Under the pieces are notes generated by a model. It did no database searches. It had not been told where the DNA came from and worked only from the letters and a program-made list of their open reading frames with translations. Of a stretch of 64,000 bases of DNA, positions 23,925 to 31,398 are shown in pieces; the first letter of the stretch is position 1; each line of letters opens with the position of its first letter. Location: contig CAWIFL010000005.1 of NCBI GenBank assembly GCA_963835535.1, positions 558,001 through 622,000 on the forward strand, read 5' to 3'. Source of the stretch: Fen-1245 sp963835535 (GTDB lineage: Bacteria; Gemmatimonadota; Gemmatimonadetes; Gemmatimonadales; JACORV01). The position numbers and the translations under genes were made by a program.

Positions 23925-26813
23925 GTGCCGAACCGCCGTCAGTTCATCCAGGCCGCGGCTGCCTCCGCGGCGCTCGGCAAGCTCTCAACCGCGTTCGACG
24001 AGCCGCAGACACGGCCACGCCTGCGGGTCGGACTGCTGCGCGAACCGGGATTCCCCGCGATCGACGCGCCGCTCCCTGGCGACCCGGCTCACGACGACGG
24101 GTGGAGATACCTCGGAGTAGCCGACCTTTCAAGCCTGTCGCCGGGTGCATTCGACGTCTTCGTGAGCCCGTACGGCAGCGCCTTCCCCGTGGACGCGTGG
24201 CCCGCGCTTCTGGCGTACCTCGACGCCGGCGGCAACTGGGTGAACCTCGGCGGCGTGCCGGGCGCCGTGCCCGTGTCGCGCGACGGATCAGGGTGGCGCG
24301 CCGGGGAGCGAACCCCGGAGTTCCACCGTCAGCTGGGCTTCACGCTCGCGTGCGCCGTGGACGCGGCGGCCGTGAAGACGTGGCGGGCCAACGCCGCGCT
24401 GCCCTGGACGTCGGCGCTCGCCCTCCCGATCGCGGCGCGGACGGTCTGGGAGCTGTACTGCCGGTTCTCGAGCGTCGCGGACACGCCCGACGAATCCGGG
24501 TCGGCGGGGCCGATGGAGGCGGCAGTACGGCCCCTCGTGTCCGGCTACGACGGCGATGGCCGCGCCGTCGCGGCTCCTTACGTGTGCGTGGACCGGCTCG
24601 AAGGCCGGTTCGCCGGCGGGCGCTGGATCCTCGCGACGTCAGACGGGGAGACCGCGCCGGCCACGCTGCGCGCGCTCGTGGAGGCGGCGTCCCTGGGCGC
24701 GTGCCGCTTCGACGTGCGGCCGACGCTCGCCTGCTACCGCGGCGGGGAGCGGCCGTCGGTTACCGTCGGCTACCAGAGCTTCCCACGTGACGCGCAGCCG
24801 CTGACGGCCAGCTGCCAGATCACGGTCCTCGACGAGCGCGGCGCCCGCCTCGGTCAGACGGACGTCGCGCTCTCGGGTACGACCGCCGTCGCCACCGCCA
24901 GCGCCGATCTGGGCGCGGCCCTGCCGGATCCGTTGGCGCCGGGACTGTACCGGATCGAGGCGGTGCTCACCGGGACGGGGCGGGAGGAGCGGCGCACGAC
25001 GGGCTTCTGGGTGTGGGACGAGGCGCTGCTCGCGGGCGGCGCGCCGCTGGTGGCCGGCGAGGACGGCTTCACCCGCGGCGGCGCGCCGTATCCGGTCACC
25101 GGCACGACGTACATGGCCTCCGACGTCCACCGGAAGTTCCTCCTGCTGCCGAATCCCTGGCTGTGGGACCGCGACTTCGCGGAGATGAAGCGCAGCGGCG
25201 TCAATCTGGTGCGCACCGGCATCTGGACGGGATGGAAGGCCCTGATGCCGCGGGTGGGCGAGTTCCGGGAGGACGCGCTGCGGGCGCTGGATGCCTGGCT
25301 GCTCACGGCGCGGCGTCACGACATCCCCGTCATCTTCACGCTCTTCGCCTTTCTCCCCGAGACCTGGGGCGGCGAGAACGCGTATCTCGACCCGCATGCC
25401 GTCGAGGCGCAGCGGGCGTTCGTCACCGCGATCCAAGGCCGCTACCGGAAGATGAACGACCTGCTCTGGGACCTGATCAACGAGCCGTCGTTCTGCAACA
25501 AGGACCATCTCTGGAGCTGCCGGCCCAACTACGACCGGTTCGAGCGGGAGGCGTGGGAGGCGTGGATCGCGGAGCGCTACCCCGACGCGGCGGCTCGCGC
25601 GACGTTCGCCGACCTGCCCGCGCTCGACGACTTCAAGCCGGGCTCGGGCGCGGACGAGCGCGTGCGCGAGTACCGCCTCTTCGCGCAGGCGACGTTCCCC
25701 CGCTGGGTGCGGCAGATGACCGCGGCGCTCCGCGCCAACGGCAACCCCATGCAGCTCGTCACGGTGGGGCAGGACGAGGCGGGCACGAACGACAGCCCGA
25801 ACAACCTCTTCCTGGCCCCCAACCTCGACTTCACCTGCGTCCACAACTGGTGGCTCAACGACGCGCTGGTCTGGGACGGGGTGATGACCAGGGCGCCGGG
25901 CAAGATGAATCTGGTCGAGGAGACGGGCGTGATGTTCTCCGGGCGGCCGGCGGGGATCGAGCCCAAGTGGGAGGAGTACGCGCGGAACCTCCTCGAGCGG
26001 AAGATGACGATCTCGCTGGCGCAGTCGGCGGGCTTCGTGGAGTGGGTCTGGAACTCCAACTGCTACATGGCGTCCGACAACGAGGCAGCGATCGGCTTCC
26101 TCCGCGCGGACGGCACGGCCAAGCCGGAGCTGGAGCCGTTCCTCGCGCTCGCGGCATTCGCGTCCGCGGCGCGTCGCCACCTCACCGGACGCGAGGCCGA
26201 GCCGGTGCTGATGGTCGTGTCGCACTCCGACATGTTCTCCTTGCAGAACACAGCCACGGACGCGACGCGACGCGCGGTGCGCGCGCTGGTGTACGGCTGC
26301 CACGTGGGCGTCTCGGCGGTATCCGAGTATGCGCTGAGGCCCTCGATGCCGGCGCCCAGACTGGTCGTGGTGCCCGCCGAAAGCGTCCGGCACCCGGAGG
26401 CCCGGGAGACGCTGGCGGCCTGGACGCGCGCCGGGAGGCCGGTGCTGATGGGTCCGCCGGACGAGGCGCGGTATGCGCGCGCGCTGGCCGACGCCGGCAT
26501 CCTGCCCGCGTTCGATGTCGAGGGCGCCGACGCGTCGGTGCTCGTCTACGCTGCGGTGTGCCGAGGCGCCGAGCTCTACGCCATCGCGTCGGAGGGCTCG
26601 CAGGCCGTGACGGTTCGGGTCACGCCGCGAGGGAGCACGGCGAGTTTCGACCAGCGGCTGGCGCCGGGACGCGCCGCGCTGGTGCTGGTGGGACGGCGGG
26701 ATGGACGCGTGCTGGCGCGCTATCCCGCCGCGCTGGACGCACGCCGAACCGGGCACGACACTTCCGATGCGCCGCCCGCTCGATCCGGCGATGCGACGAG
26801 TGCGACCGCCTGA
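23925..26813 (+). CDS. Exported glycoside hydrolase, GH5/GH42-like TIM barrel
   Basis: A 962-residue predicted Tat-exported glycosidase. It starts at GTG 23925 with a twin-Arg signal (NRRQFIQAAAASAALG). An amidotransferase-like alpha/beta region (about 30-170) and an Ig-like strand region (about 270-360) precede a TIM barrel (about 385-700). Acid/base Glu520 is in WDLINEPS and a plausible nucleophile Glu665 in NLVEETG, both as in clan GH-A. A GH42-type middle domain (about 750-880, HPEARETLAAWTRAGRPVLMGPP) follows. The specific sugar target cannot be told. The last 28 or so residues are translated from a 44-bp dispersed repeat. TATTAC just upstream of the GTG and no clear Shine-Dalgarno suggest a leaderless mRNA. 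Confidence 0.85.
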   Translation: MPNRRQFIQAAAASAALGKLSTAFDEPQTRPRLRVGLLREPGFPAIDAPLPGDPAHDDGWRYLGVADLSSLSPGAFDVFVSPYGSAFPVDAWPALLAYLDAGGNWVNLGGVPGAVPVSRDGSGWRAGERTPEFHRQLGFTLACAVDAAAVKTWRANAALPWTSALALPIAARTVWELYCRFSSVADTPDESGSAGPMEAAVRPLVSGYDGDGRAVAAPYVCVDRLEGRFAGGRWILATSDGETAPATLRALVEAASLGACRFDVRPTLACYRGGERPSVTVGYQSFPRDAQPLTASCQITVLDERGARLGQTDVALSGTTAVATASADLGAALPDPLAPGLYRIEAVLTGTGREERRTTGFWVWDEALLAGGAPLVAGEDGFTRGGAPYPVTGTTYMASDVHRKFLLLPNPWLWDRDFAEMKRSGVNLVRTGIWTGWKALMPRVGEFREDALRALDAWLLTARRHDIPVIFTLFAFLPETWGGENAYLDPHAVEAQRAFVTAIQGRYRKMNDLLWDLINEPSFCNKDHLWSCRPNYDRFEREAWEAWIAERYPDAAARATFADLPALDDFKPGSGADERVREYRLFAQATFPRWVRQMTAALRANGNPMQLVTVGQDEAGTNDSPNNLFLAPNLDFTCVHNWWLNDALVWDGVMTRAPGKMNLVEETGVMFSGRPAGIEPKWEEYARNLLERKMTISLAQSAGFVEWVWNSNCYMASDNEAAIGFLRADGTAKPELEPFLALAAFASAARRHLTGREAEPVLMVVSHSDMFSLQNTATDATRRAVRALVYGCHVGVSAVSEYALRPSMPAPRLVVVPAESVRHPEARETLAAWTRAGRPVLMGPPDEARYARALADAGILPAFDVEGADASVLVYAAVCRGAELYAIASEGSQAVTVRVTPRGSTASFDQRLAPGRAALVLVGRRDGRVLARYPAALDARRTGHDTSDAPPARSGDATSATA

Positions 26814-27016
26814 AGCGCTCCGCTAAGGCGCGCGCCGCTGCCGTCGCCGACCGCGGTGACGGTGCCGGTCGAGTCCACGCGCGCCACGTTGAGGTTGTTC
26901 GAGGACCACCGGCAGTGCGCCGTCGTGATGACGTTCCCGGCGGCGTCGTAGGCCACGGCGATCAGCTTCTGCGTGGTGCCCACCTGGATCGTGATCGCCG
27001 CCGGCGCCACCTGCAC
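26720..27016 (-). pseudogene. Relic of a Big_2 (bacterial Ig-like) domain protein
   Basis: On the minus strand the frame reads VAPAAITIQVGTTQKL, then VAYDAAGNVI and VARVDSTGTVTAVGDG, the typical strand pattern of a group 2 bacterial Ig-like domain found in surface and cell-adhesion proteins. A stop at 27092-27094 closes the frame upstream. The domain lacks its last strand and runs into the antisense of the 44-bp repeat and the 3' end of the glycoside hydrolase. It is best read as a surviving piece of a larger surface protein gene that was broken by rearrangement. Confidence 0.6.
26736..26779. repeat. 44-bp dispersed repeat, copy 1 (in 3' end of GH gene)
   Basis: Matches 28401-28444 at 42 of 44 positions. 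It is read in frame as DARR.GHDTSDAPPA at the end of the glycoside hydrolase. The core GGGCACGACACTTCC is identical in the two copies. The size and genic-edge location resemble a REP-like element. Confidence 0.75.
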
Positions 27017-27124
27017 CTCCGCGACCGCCGCGCTGGAACGGGCGCCGTGCCAGGGCCGCCCTCGCCTTGCGGCCGCTCCCGCCCAGGGACACTATTGGGG
27101 TTCGCAGTCGTCCGCCGAAGAGCG

Positions 27125-27172
27125 CTGGTTGGCCTGCACGGGAAGAGCCCGGTTGGCCTACACGGGAGGAAC
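27125..27172 (+). repeat. Tandem 24-bp direct repeat upstream of the Arg-rich gene
   Basis: Two adjacent 24-nt units (27125-27148 and 27149-27172), about 20 of 24 identical, sharing GGTTGGCCT and CACGGGA. The second unit carries the GGGAGGA Shine-Dalgarno of the following gene, so the duplication may affect its translation. Confidence 0.7.
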
Positions 27173-27176
27173 CGGT

Positions 27177-27404
27177 ATGAGCTTCGAGTTCAGGAGCCAG
27201 CCGCGCTCGCGGGGGAATCGCCGCAGCTCCGCCGACCGCAGACTCCGCACTGATCGCCGCTCGAGCGAGCGGCGCGTCGCTCGGGTTCGGGTGGCGGTGG
27301 ACCGCCGGACCGGGGCGGAGCGCAGGTCGGGTCTCGATCGGCGCAACGGCGTGGACCGGCGCGTGCTGGCGGACCGGCGCGCCCCGAGTGCCCCACTCCA
27401 CTAG
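27177..27404 (+). CDS. Small Arg-rich RR-repeat protein
   Basis: A 75-residue, strongly basic protein with nine RR doublets, mostly preceded by Asp or Glu and often 6 residues apart (for example RSGLDRRNGVDRRVLADRR). GGGAGGA lies 5 nt before ATG 27177. Short proteins with repeating DRR/ERR motifs occur in many bacteria without known function; nucleic-acid or ribosome contact is possible but unproven. Its 3' end overlaps the start of the DapA-family gene by 17 nt, which ties it to that operon. Confidence 0.6.
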   Translation: MSFEFRSQPRSRGNRRSSADRRLRTDRRSSERRVARVRVAVDRRTGAERRSGLDRRNGVDRRVLADRRAPSAPLH

Positions 27405-28392
27405 CGCTCTCGCCCAGGCCCTCGAACACCGCCTCGTTCCGGCCGTCCCGGTTCCGCACCGGGCCGACGGCCGCTTCGATCCGGCTGCCCAGGACGCCTA
27501 CGCGGCATGGATGGCCCGCCAGGAGATCGCAGGCGTCGCCGTCTGGGTCCACACCGGGCGCGGACTCCACCTCGGCGAGGAGACGGCGGCCGCCGTGCTT
27601 TCGTCCTGGCGCCGCGCGCTCCCCGGCAAGCTCCTCATCGCCGGAGCCGGCGCGCGCCCCAGGGGCCGGCCCTCGCACCCCTTCGCGCGCCTGACGCCGC
27701 CCGCCGATCCGCAGGGCCTCACCACCTTCGTCATCGAGGCCACGGTCGAGATGGCCGTGCGGGCCCGCGACCTCGGGGCCGATGCCATCCTCGTCTATCC
27801 TCCGGTCCTGCTCGCCGGCCTCACGGATCACGAGCGTCGCTTCGTCGAGGTGCATGCGGCGCTGGAGCAGCTGGGACTCCCCATCATCGCCTTCTGGCTC
27901 TACGAGGCCGCGGGCGGCTGCCGCTACAGCCATCGCGTCCTCGAACGGATCCTCGCGCTCCCGCACGTGGCCGGGATCAAGGTCGCCACCCTCGACAGCA
28001 GGGAGACCTTCCAGGACATCGCCTCGCTCGTGCCATCCGACAAGCTCCTGATCACCGGGGAGGATCGCTTCCTCGGCTACTCCCTGCGGTTGGGCGCCCG
28101 GAGCGCGCTGATCGGCATGGGCGCCGTGGAGACGCGGCTCCAGGCGGCGCTGCTCACGGCGCACCTGCGCGGCGAGCCCGATCGCTTCCTCCGGCTGTCC
28201 GAGGCCTGCGACCGTCTCGGGGCCGTGCTGTTCCGGGAGCCGGTGGACGGCTATCCCCGCCGCATGCTGCACCTCCTCGGCGCCCAGGGTGTCATCCCGC
28301 GCGACGCGGTCTTCGATCCGTTCGGCCCCGACGTTCCCGCGCAGCAGCTGGATGAAGTGGAGACGGTCGCGCGCGACCTGCAGGCGCCGTGA
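27388..28392 (+). CDS. DapA/NanA-family aldolase or dehydratase
   Basis: Class I (Schiff-base) lyase of the dihydrodipicolinate synthase / N-acetylneuraminate lyase superfamily, probably acting on a 2-keto sugar acid. The 334-residue protein starts at GTG 27388. The conserved Schiff-base Lys is Lys198 in AGIKVATLDS, and a Tyr sits in WLYEAAGG where the family has its catalytic Tyr. The usual TPYYN segment is replaced by YPPVLL, so it is not a standard DapA. It overlaps the next gene by 4 bp (GTGA), within a run of enzymes suggesting a sugar-acid catabolic pathway fed by the upstream glycosidase. Confidence 0.85.
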   Translation: MPHSTSALAQALEHRLVPAVPVPHRADGRFDPAAQDAYAAWMARQEIAGVAVWVHTGRGLHLGEETAAAVLSSWRRALPGKLLIAGAGARPRGRPSHPFARLTPPADPQGLTTFVIEATVEMAVRARDLGADAILVYPPVLLAGLTDHERRFVEVHAALEQLGLPIIAFWLYEAAGGCRYSHRVLERILALPHVAGIKVATLDSRETFQDIASLVPSDKLLITGEDRFLGYSLRLGARSALIGMGAVETRLQAALLTAHLRGEPDRFLRLSEACDRLGAVLFREPVDGYPRRMLHLLGAQGVIPRDAVFDPFGPDVPAQQLDEVETVARDLQAP

Positions 28393-29684
28393 GCACGCCG
28401 GACGCGCGCCGACCCGGGCACGACACTTCCGATGCGCCGCCCGCAGGATCTCGCCCTGATGCGAGTGCCACCACGCATACCCACGAGCGCCCCGTCGCGT
28501 ACCGGCTGCCCGCGAAGCCCGACGTGCCCGCGCGGCTGCGTGAGCGTCTCGCGGCGGACTTCGAGCGCTTCAAGGCCGGCCTGCCTCCCGACGTCGCCGC
28601 GGTCGTGCGCGAGACGTATGGCGTGGACCTGTCGGGCGAGTACGCGGGCCGCAGCATCCGGGTCCCGTTCGGGAAGGCGTCGGGCCAGCTCTCGATGACG
28701 GAGGACGCCGTCGAGGCGGACGCGGCGGCGGGGCTCGGCTTCGTGGTCCTCAAGACGGTGATCGGCGAAGACGCCTCGGGGCGCCGCACGATGGAGTCGT
28801 GGGCGGTGCGGGCATCGGCGATGAAGGTGGAGCCGATCGTCTCCGCCGCCGGGCGGCAGGGCTGGACCGTCACGTGGAAAGGGCGGGGCTGGGACAAGTC
28901 GTTCGACGCGTACCTGGATCTCTACCGCGCCGCGCTCCGGATCGGCGCCGCGGCCGGCCTCCCCGTCGCCGCCTCGATCAAGTGCCACCTCCCGCCGGCG
29001 GGCGAGCCCTTCGCCGAGGGCGAGTACGCCAACACGCTGGCGCGGCTGGCCGCGGTGGGCGGGAAGGACCTGATCGTCGAGAAGGACTTCTCGCCGACGC
29101 TCGCCGGCGACGCGCGCGCCGCGAGCCTGGAGGCGATCGACCGCTGGCTCGCGGAGGTCCCGAAGCTGATCCGGGCGCAGGCGCCGCTCACCCTCGGGCT
29201 CAAGCTCATGAACGCGCTGCGGGGCGACGGACTGCAGGTCGAGATGGTGCGGGCCGCGCTCGCGGCGGGCGCGGACTTCCTCGTGCTGTTCAACCGGCTG
29301 TTCGATCCCCGGCGCGGCGTGGCGTACGGCGGCTGGGACCTTTCGGATCGCAATCTGCGCGTACTGGACGTGTGTAGGGGTTTATCCCGACCGCCGCTCT
29401 TCTCGGCGACGGGCAACATCTGCTCGGGCCGGGTGATGGCCGAGTATGCGCTGCGCGGCGCGACGTCGGGACAGCTCCACACCTATTTTCAGCTGCCGCT
29501 GTCGGCCTATCCGGCGACCGCGGGAAGCCGTAGCGCCCGAGCCCTCCACGCCCTACTCTTTCATCCCGAAGAGGGGCTCGTCGCCTGGATGCTCTCACTG
29601 GGCGCGGCCGGGGTCGTGCAACCCCGGGACGGGCTGCTCCACTTTCTGGACGTCGCCCATGGTGCCGCTCGACACACCGCTTGA
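28389..29684 (+). CDS. Dihydroorotate dehydrogenase-like FMN-barrel protein
   Basis: A 431-residue protein with the TIM-barrel pattern of the DHOD/PreA family: GLGFVVLKTV near the first strands, VAASIKCHLPPAG, LVLFNRLF, LFSATGNICSGRVMAEYALRG and a long C-terminal helix region. It is longer than PyrD and sits in a catabolic-looking operon, so pyrimidine synthesis is unlikely; the substrate is unknown. The first 20 or so residues are translated from the 44-bp repeat, and homology starts near AYRLPAKPD. It overlaps the upstream lyase by 4 bp and the downstream enolase-superfamily gene by 26 bp, so all three are coupled. Confidence 0.75.
   Translation: MSTPDARRPGHDTSDAPPAGSRPDASATTHTHERPVAYRLPAKPDVPARLRERLAADFERFKAGLPPDVAAVVRETYGVDLSGEYAGRSIRVPFGKASGQLSMTEDAVEADAAAGLGFVVLKTVIGEDASGRRTMESWAVRASAMKVEPIVSAAGRQGWTVTWKGRGWDKSFDAYLDLYRAALRIGAAAGLPVAASIKCHLPPAGEPFAEGEYANTLARLAAVGGKDLIVEKDFSPTLAGDARAASLEAIDRWLAEVPKLIRAQAPLTLGLKLMNALRGDGLQVEMVRAALAAGADFLVLFNRLFDPRRGVAYGGWDLSDRNLRVLDVCRGLSRPPLFSATGNICSGRVMAEYALRGATSGQLHTYFQLPLSAYPATAGSRSARALHALLFHPEEGLVAWMLSLGAAGVVQPRDGLLHFLDVAHGAARHTA
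28401..28444. repeat. 44-bp dispersed repeat, copy 2 (in 5' end of DHOD-like gene)
   Basis: 42 of 44 positions match 26736-26779, and it is read in the same frame, encoding DARRPGHDTSDAPPA at residues 5-19 of the DHOD-like protein. The two copies lie 1.66 kb apart in the same orientation, flanking the Big_2 relic, the Arg-rich gene and the lyase gene. Confidence 0.75.
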
Positions 29685-30840
29685 GATAACCGCCTGCCGG
29701 CTGTACGAGGTGGCCGTGCCGCTGATGGAGCCGTACCGGCTGAGCAGCGGCACGCTGCGCACCCGCCGCTCGCTGATCGTCGAGCTCACCGACAAGTCGG
29801 GCGCGGTGGGGTACGGCGAGAGCGCGCCGTTCGAGCGGCCGTTCTACTCCGAGGAGACGCTCTACTCGGCGAAGGCCTGCATCGTCCAGCACCTCGTCCC
29901 GCGGATGACCGGGCAGACGTTCCCGGGGCTCGAGGCGGCGGTGCACGCGCTGGAGCGCGGCGTGCGCGGGAACCGGATGGCGCGCGCCGGCGTCGAGACG
30001 GCGCTCTGGGACCTGCTGTGCGCGAAGGCCGGCGTCTCGCTGCGCTCGTTGATCGGCCTGGCGATGCAGCGGGTCGGCGTGCTCGAGGAGAACGCGACCA
30101 GCCAGCCGTTCGTGGAGGTGGGCGCTGCGCTCGGGATCCCCGAGGACGGTCAGCCCGACACCCTCGCCGACCAGGCGTGCCTCGCCATCCACCAGGGATA
30201 CAAGCGGGTGAAGATCAAGGTGCTGCCCGGATGGGACGTGGCGGCGGTGCAGGCGGTGCGGCACGCCGCGCACGAGATGGGGCAGAAGGTGCGCATCTGG
30301 GCGGACGCGAACGGCGCGTACTCGCGCGAGGACGACTTCGAGGCGCTGCAGGCGCTCGACCGGGAGCACCTGGTGATGCTCGAGCAGCCGCTGCCGCCCG
30401 ACGACGTGCTCGGGATGATCCGGCTCGCCCACGAGCTGATGACGCCGATCTGTCTCGACGAGTCGCTCACCGACGACCGGGCGGGTCAGCTCTTCCTCGA
30501 GAGCGACGGTCCGCGGGTCTGGAACATCAAGGTCCAGCGGGTCGGCGGGCTGTGGGAGAGCGTGAAGATCTACAAGCGGGCGGTGGACGGCGACGTGCGG
30601 CTCTGGGCGGGCTCCATGCCGGAGACCGGGGTGGGGCTGCACGCGGTGCTCTGCCTCGCCGCGTTCAGGGGGTTCGTCTACCCGTCGGACGCCGAGCCGA
30701 GCGCGCGCTGGTACTCGCCGGGAACGGATCTGGTGGAATGGCGGATGGAAGACGGCCGGATCGCCGTGAGCGACGCGCCGGGGCTGGTGACGCTGGGAGT
30801 CAAAGAGAAGCTGAAGCAGATCGGGCAGCTGGTGAGTTAG
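29659..30840 (+). CDS. Enolase-superfamily enzyme, MenC/N-acylamino-acid racemase-like
   Basis: Mg2+-dependent enzyme of the muconate-lactonizing subgroup. The 393-residue protein has the KxK pair Lys185/Lys187 (KIKVLPG), metal ligands Asp216 (ADANGAY), Glu242 (LEQPLPP) and Asp267 (LDESL), and the opposite-face Lys291 (NIKVQRVGG). These match o-succinylbenzoate synthases and N-acylamino-acid racemases. No other menaquinone genes are nearby, so a racemase or sugar-acid dehydratase role within the operon is as likely as MenC. ATG 29659 is inside the 3' end of the previous gene. The gene ends 5 nt before a heptanucleotide array. Confidence 0.88.
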   Translation: MVPLDTPLEITACRLYEVAVPLMEPYRLSSGTLRTRRSLIVELTDKSGAVGYGESAPFERPFYSEETLYSAKACIVQHLVPRMTGQTFPGLEAAVHALERGVRGNRMARAGVETALWDLLCAKAGVSLRSLIGLAMQRVGVLEENATSQPFVEVGAALGIPEDGQPDTLADQACLAIHQGYKRVKIKVLPGWDVAAVQAVRHAAHEMGQKVRIWADANGAYSREDDFEALQALDREHLVMLEQPLPPDDVLGMIRLAHELMTPICLDESLTDDRAGQLFLESDGPRVWNIKVQRVGGLWESVKIYKRAVDGDVRLWAGSMPETGVGLHAVLCLAAFRGFVYPSDAEPSARWYSPGTDLVEWRMEDGRIAVSDAPGLVTLGVKEKLKQIGQLVS

Positions 30841-30845
30841 AGGCT

Positions 30846-30875
30846 GGGTGTAGGGTTTAGGGTGTAGGGTGTAGG
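30846..30875. repeat. Heptanucleotide array (GGGTGTA)4, left arm around the S23-type gene
   Basis: Four tandem 7-nt units (GGGTGTA, GGGTTTA, GGGTGTA, GGGTGTA) plus GG. It is the inverse of the array at 31350-31391. The stop and last residues (LHPTP) of the four-helix-bundle gene are encoded within it. Confidence 0.9.
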
Positions 30876-31243
30876 CGGCGATCGGACAGGCTTCTTGTGA
30901 GTGACCCCAGCATCCGGCCCAGTTCATCGGCGATGTCAGAGAACTCGCTCGATTGCGCCCGAGTGACAAACCCCAATCGAGCGGCGATCAGCAGTTCCGT
31001 TTCAAGCTCCTTCAGTGAGCCGTTGGCGACCGAGAGATATCGAAGGTAGTCCCCGCGATGGGAGCGCCCGTAGCCCTCCGCAACGTTTGCGGGGATGGAG
31101 ACAGCTGAGCGCTGCATCTGACTGGTCAGTCCGTACAACTCGCACGTGGGAAACTGTCGGGTTATGCGGTAAGTCAAGACGACCAGACGCATCCCAGCTT
31201 GCCACACCTTGAGGTCGCGGTAGCTGCGGAGCACAGGCGGCAT
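30857..31243 (-). CDS. Four-helix-bundle protein, S23 / rRNA-intervening-sequence family
   Basis: A 128-residue helical protein of the family first seen inside 23S rRNA intervening sequences. Family marks are SYRDLKVWQAGMRLV at the N-terminus, MQRSAVSIPANVAEGYGR in the middle, and LKELETELLIAARLGF later. The molecular role of the family is not established; it shares the fold of Avd proteins of diversity-generating retroelements, but no reverse transcriptase is near. Here it is a stand-alone gene bracketed by inverted heptanucleotide arrays, the left of which supplies its C-terminal residues, so gene and repeats look like one unit. No strong ribosome site is seen. Confidence 0.9.
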   Translation of the reverse strand: MPPVLRSYRDLKVWQAGMRLVVLTYRITRQFPTCELYGLTSQMQRSAVSIPANVAEGYGRSHRGDYLRYLSVANGSLKELETELLIAARLGFVTRAQSSEFSDIADELGRMLGSLTRSLSDRRLHPTP

Positions 31244-31349
31244 GGCTGAAATCTCAATGGGCCAGCGGAGCTGTGAGGCTCATTTCTCTGCAGCTGGAGG
31301 CGTTTGTCTGCGGGCTGGGCAGTGGCGCGGCAGGCTCATGCGTCCTTCA

Positions 31350-31391
31350 ACACCCTAGACCCTACACCCTACACCCTACACCCTACACCCT
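31350..31391. repeat. Heptanucleotide array (ACACCCT)6, right arm around the S23-type gene
   Basis: Six tandem units: ACACCCT, AGACCCT and four more ACACCCT. It is the reverse complement of the 30846 array type, giving an inverted pair around a 474-nt core. The AGACCCT variant in the second unit recurs in the array at 48424-48444. Confidence 0.92.
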
Positions 31392-31398
31392 GCTGCTC

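Noticed and set aside
29371..29395. GTAGGGGTTTA inside the DHOD-like gene as another heptanucleotide array
   Set aside because: Only about one and a half units, inside a conserved coding stretch; likely coincidence.
29659..30840. Firm assignment as menC
   Set aside because: Catalytic residues fit the subgroup, but no menaquinone gene is nearby and N-acylamino-acid racemases share the same motifs.
30857..31243. Diversity-generating retroelement (S23 protein as Avd)
   Set aside because: The fold is shared, but there is no reverse transcriptase and no template/variable repeat pair within the window.
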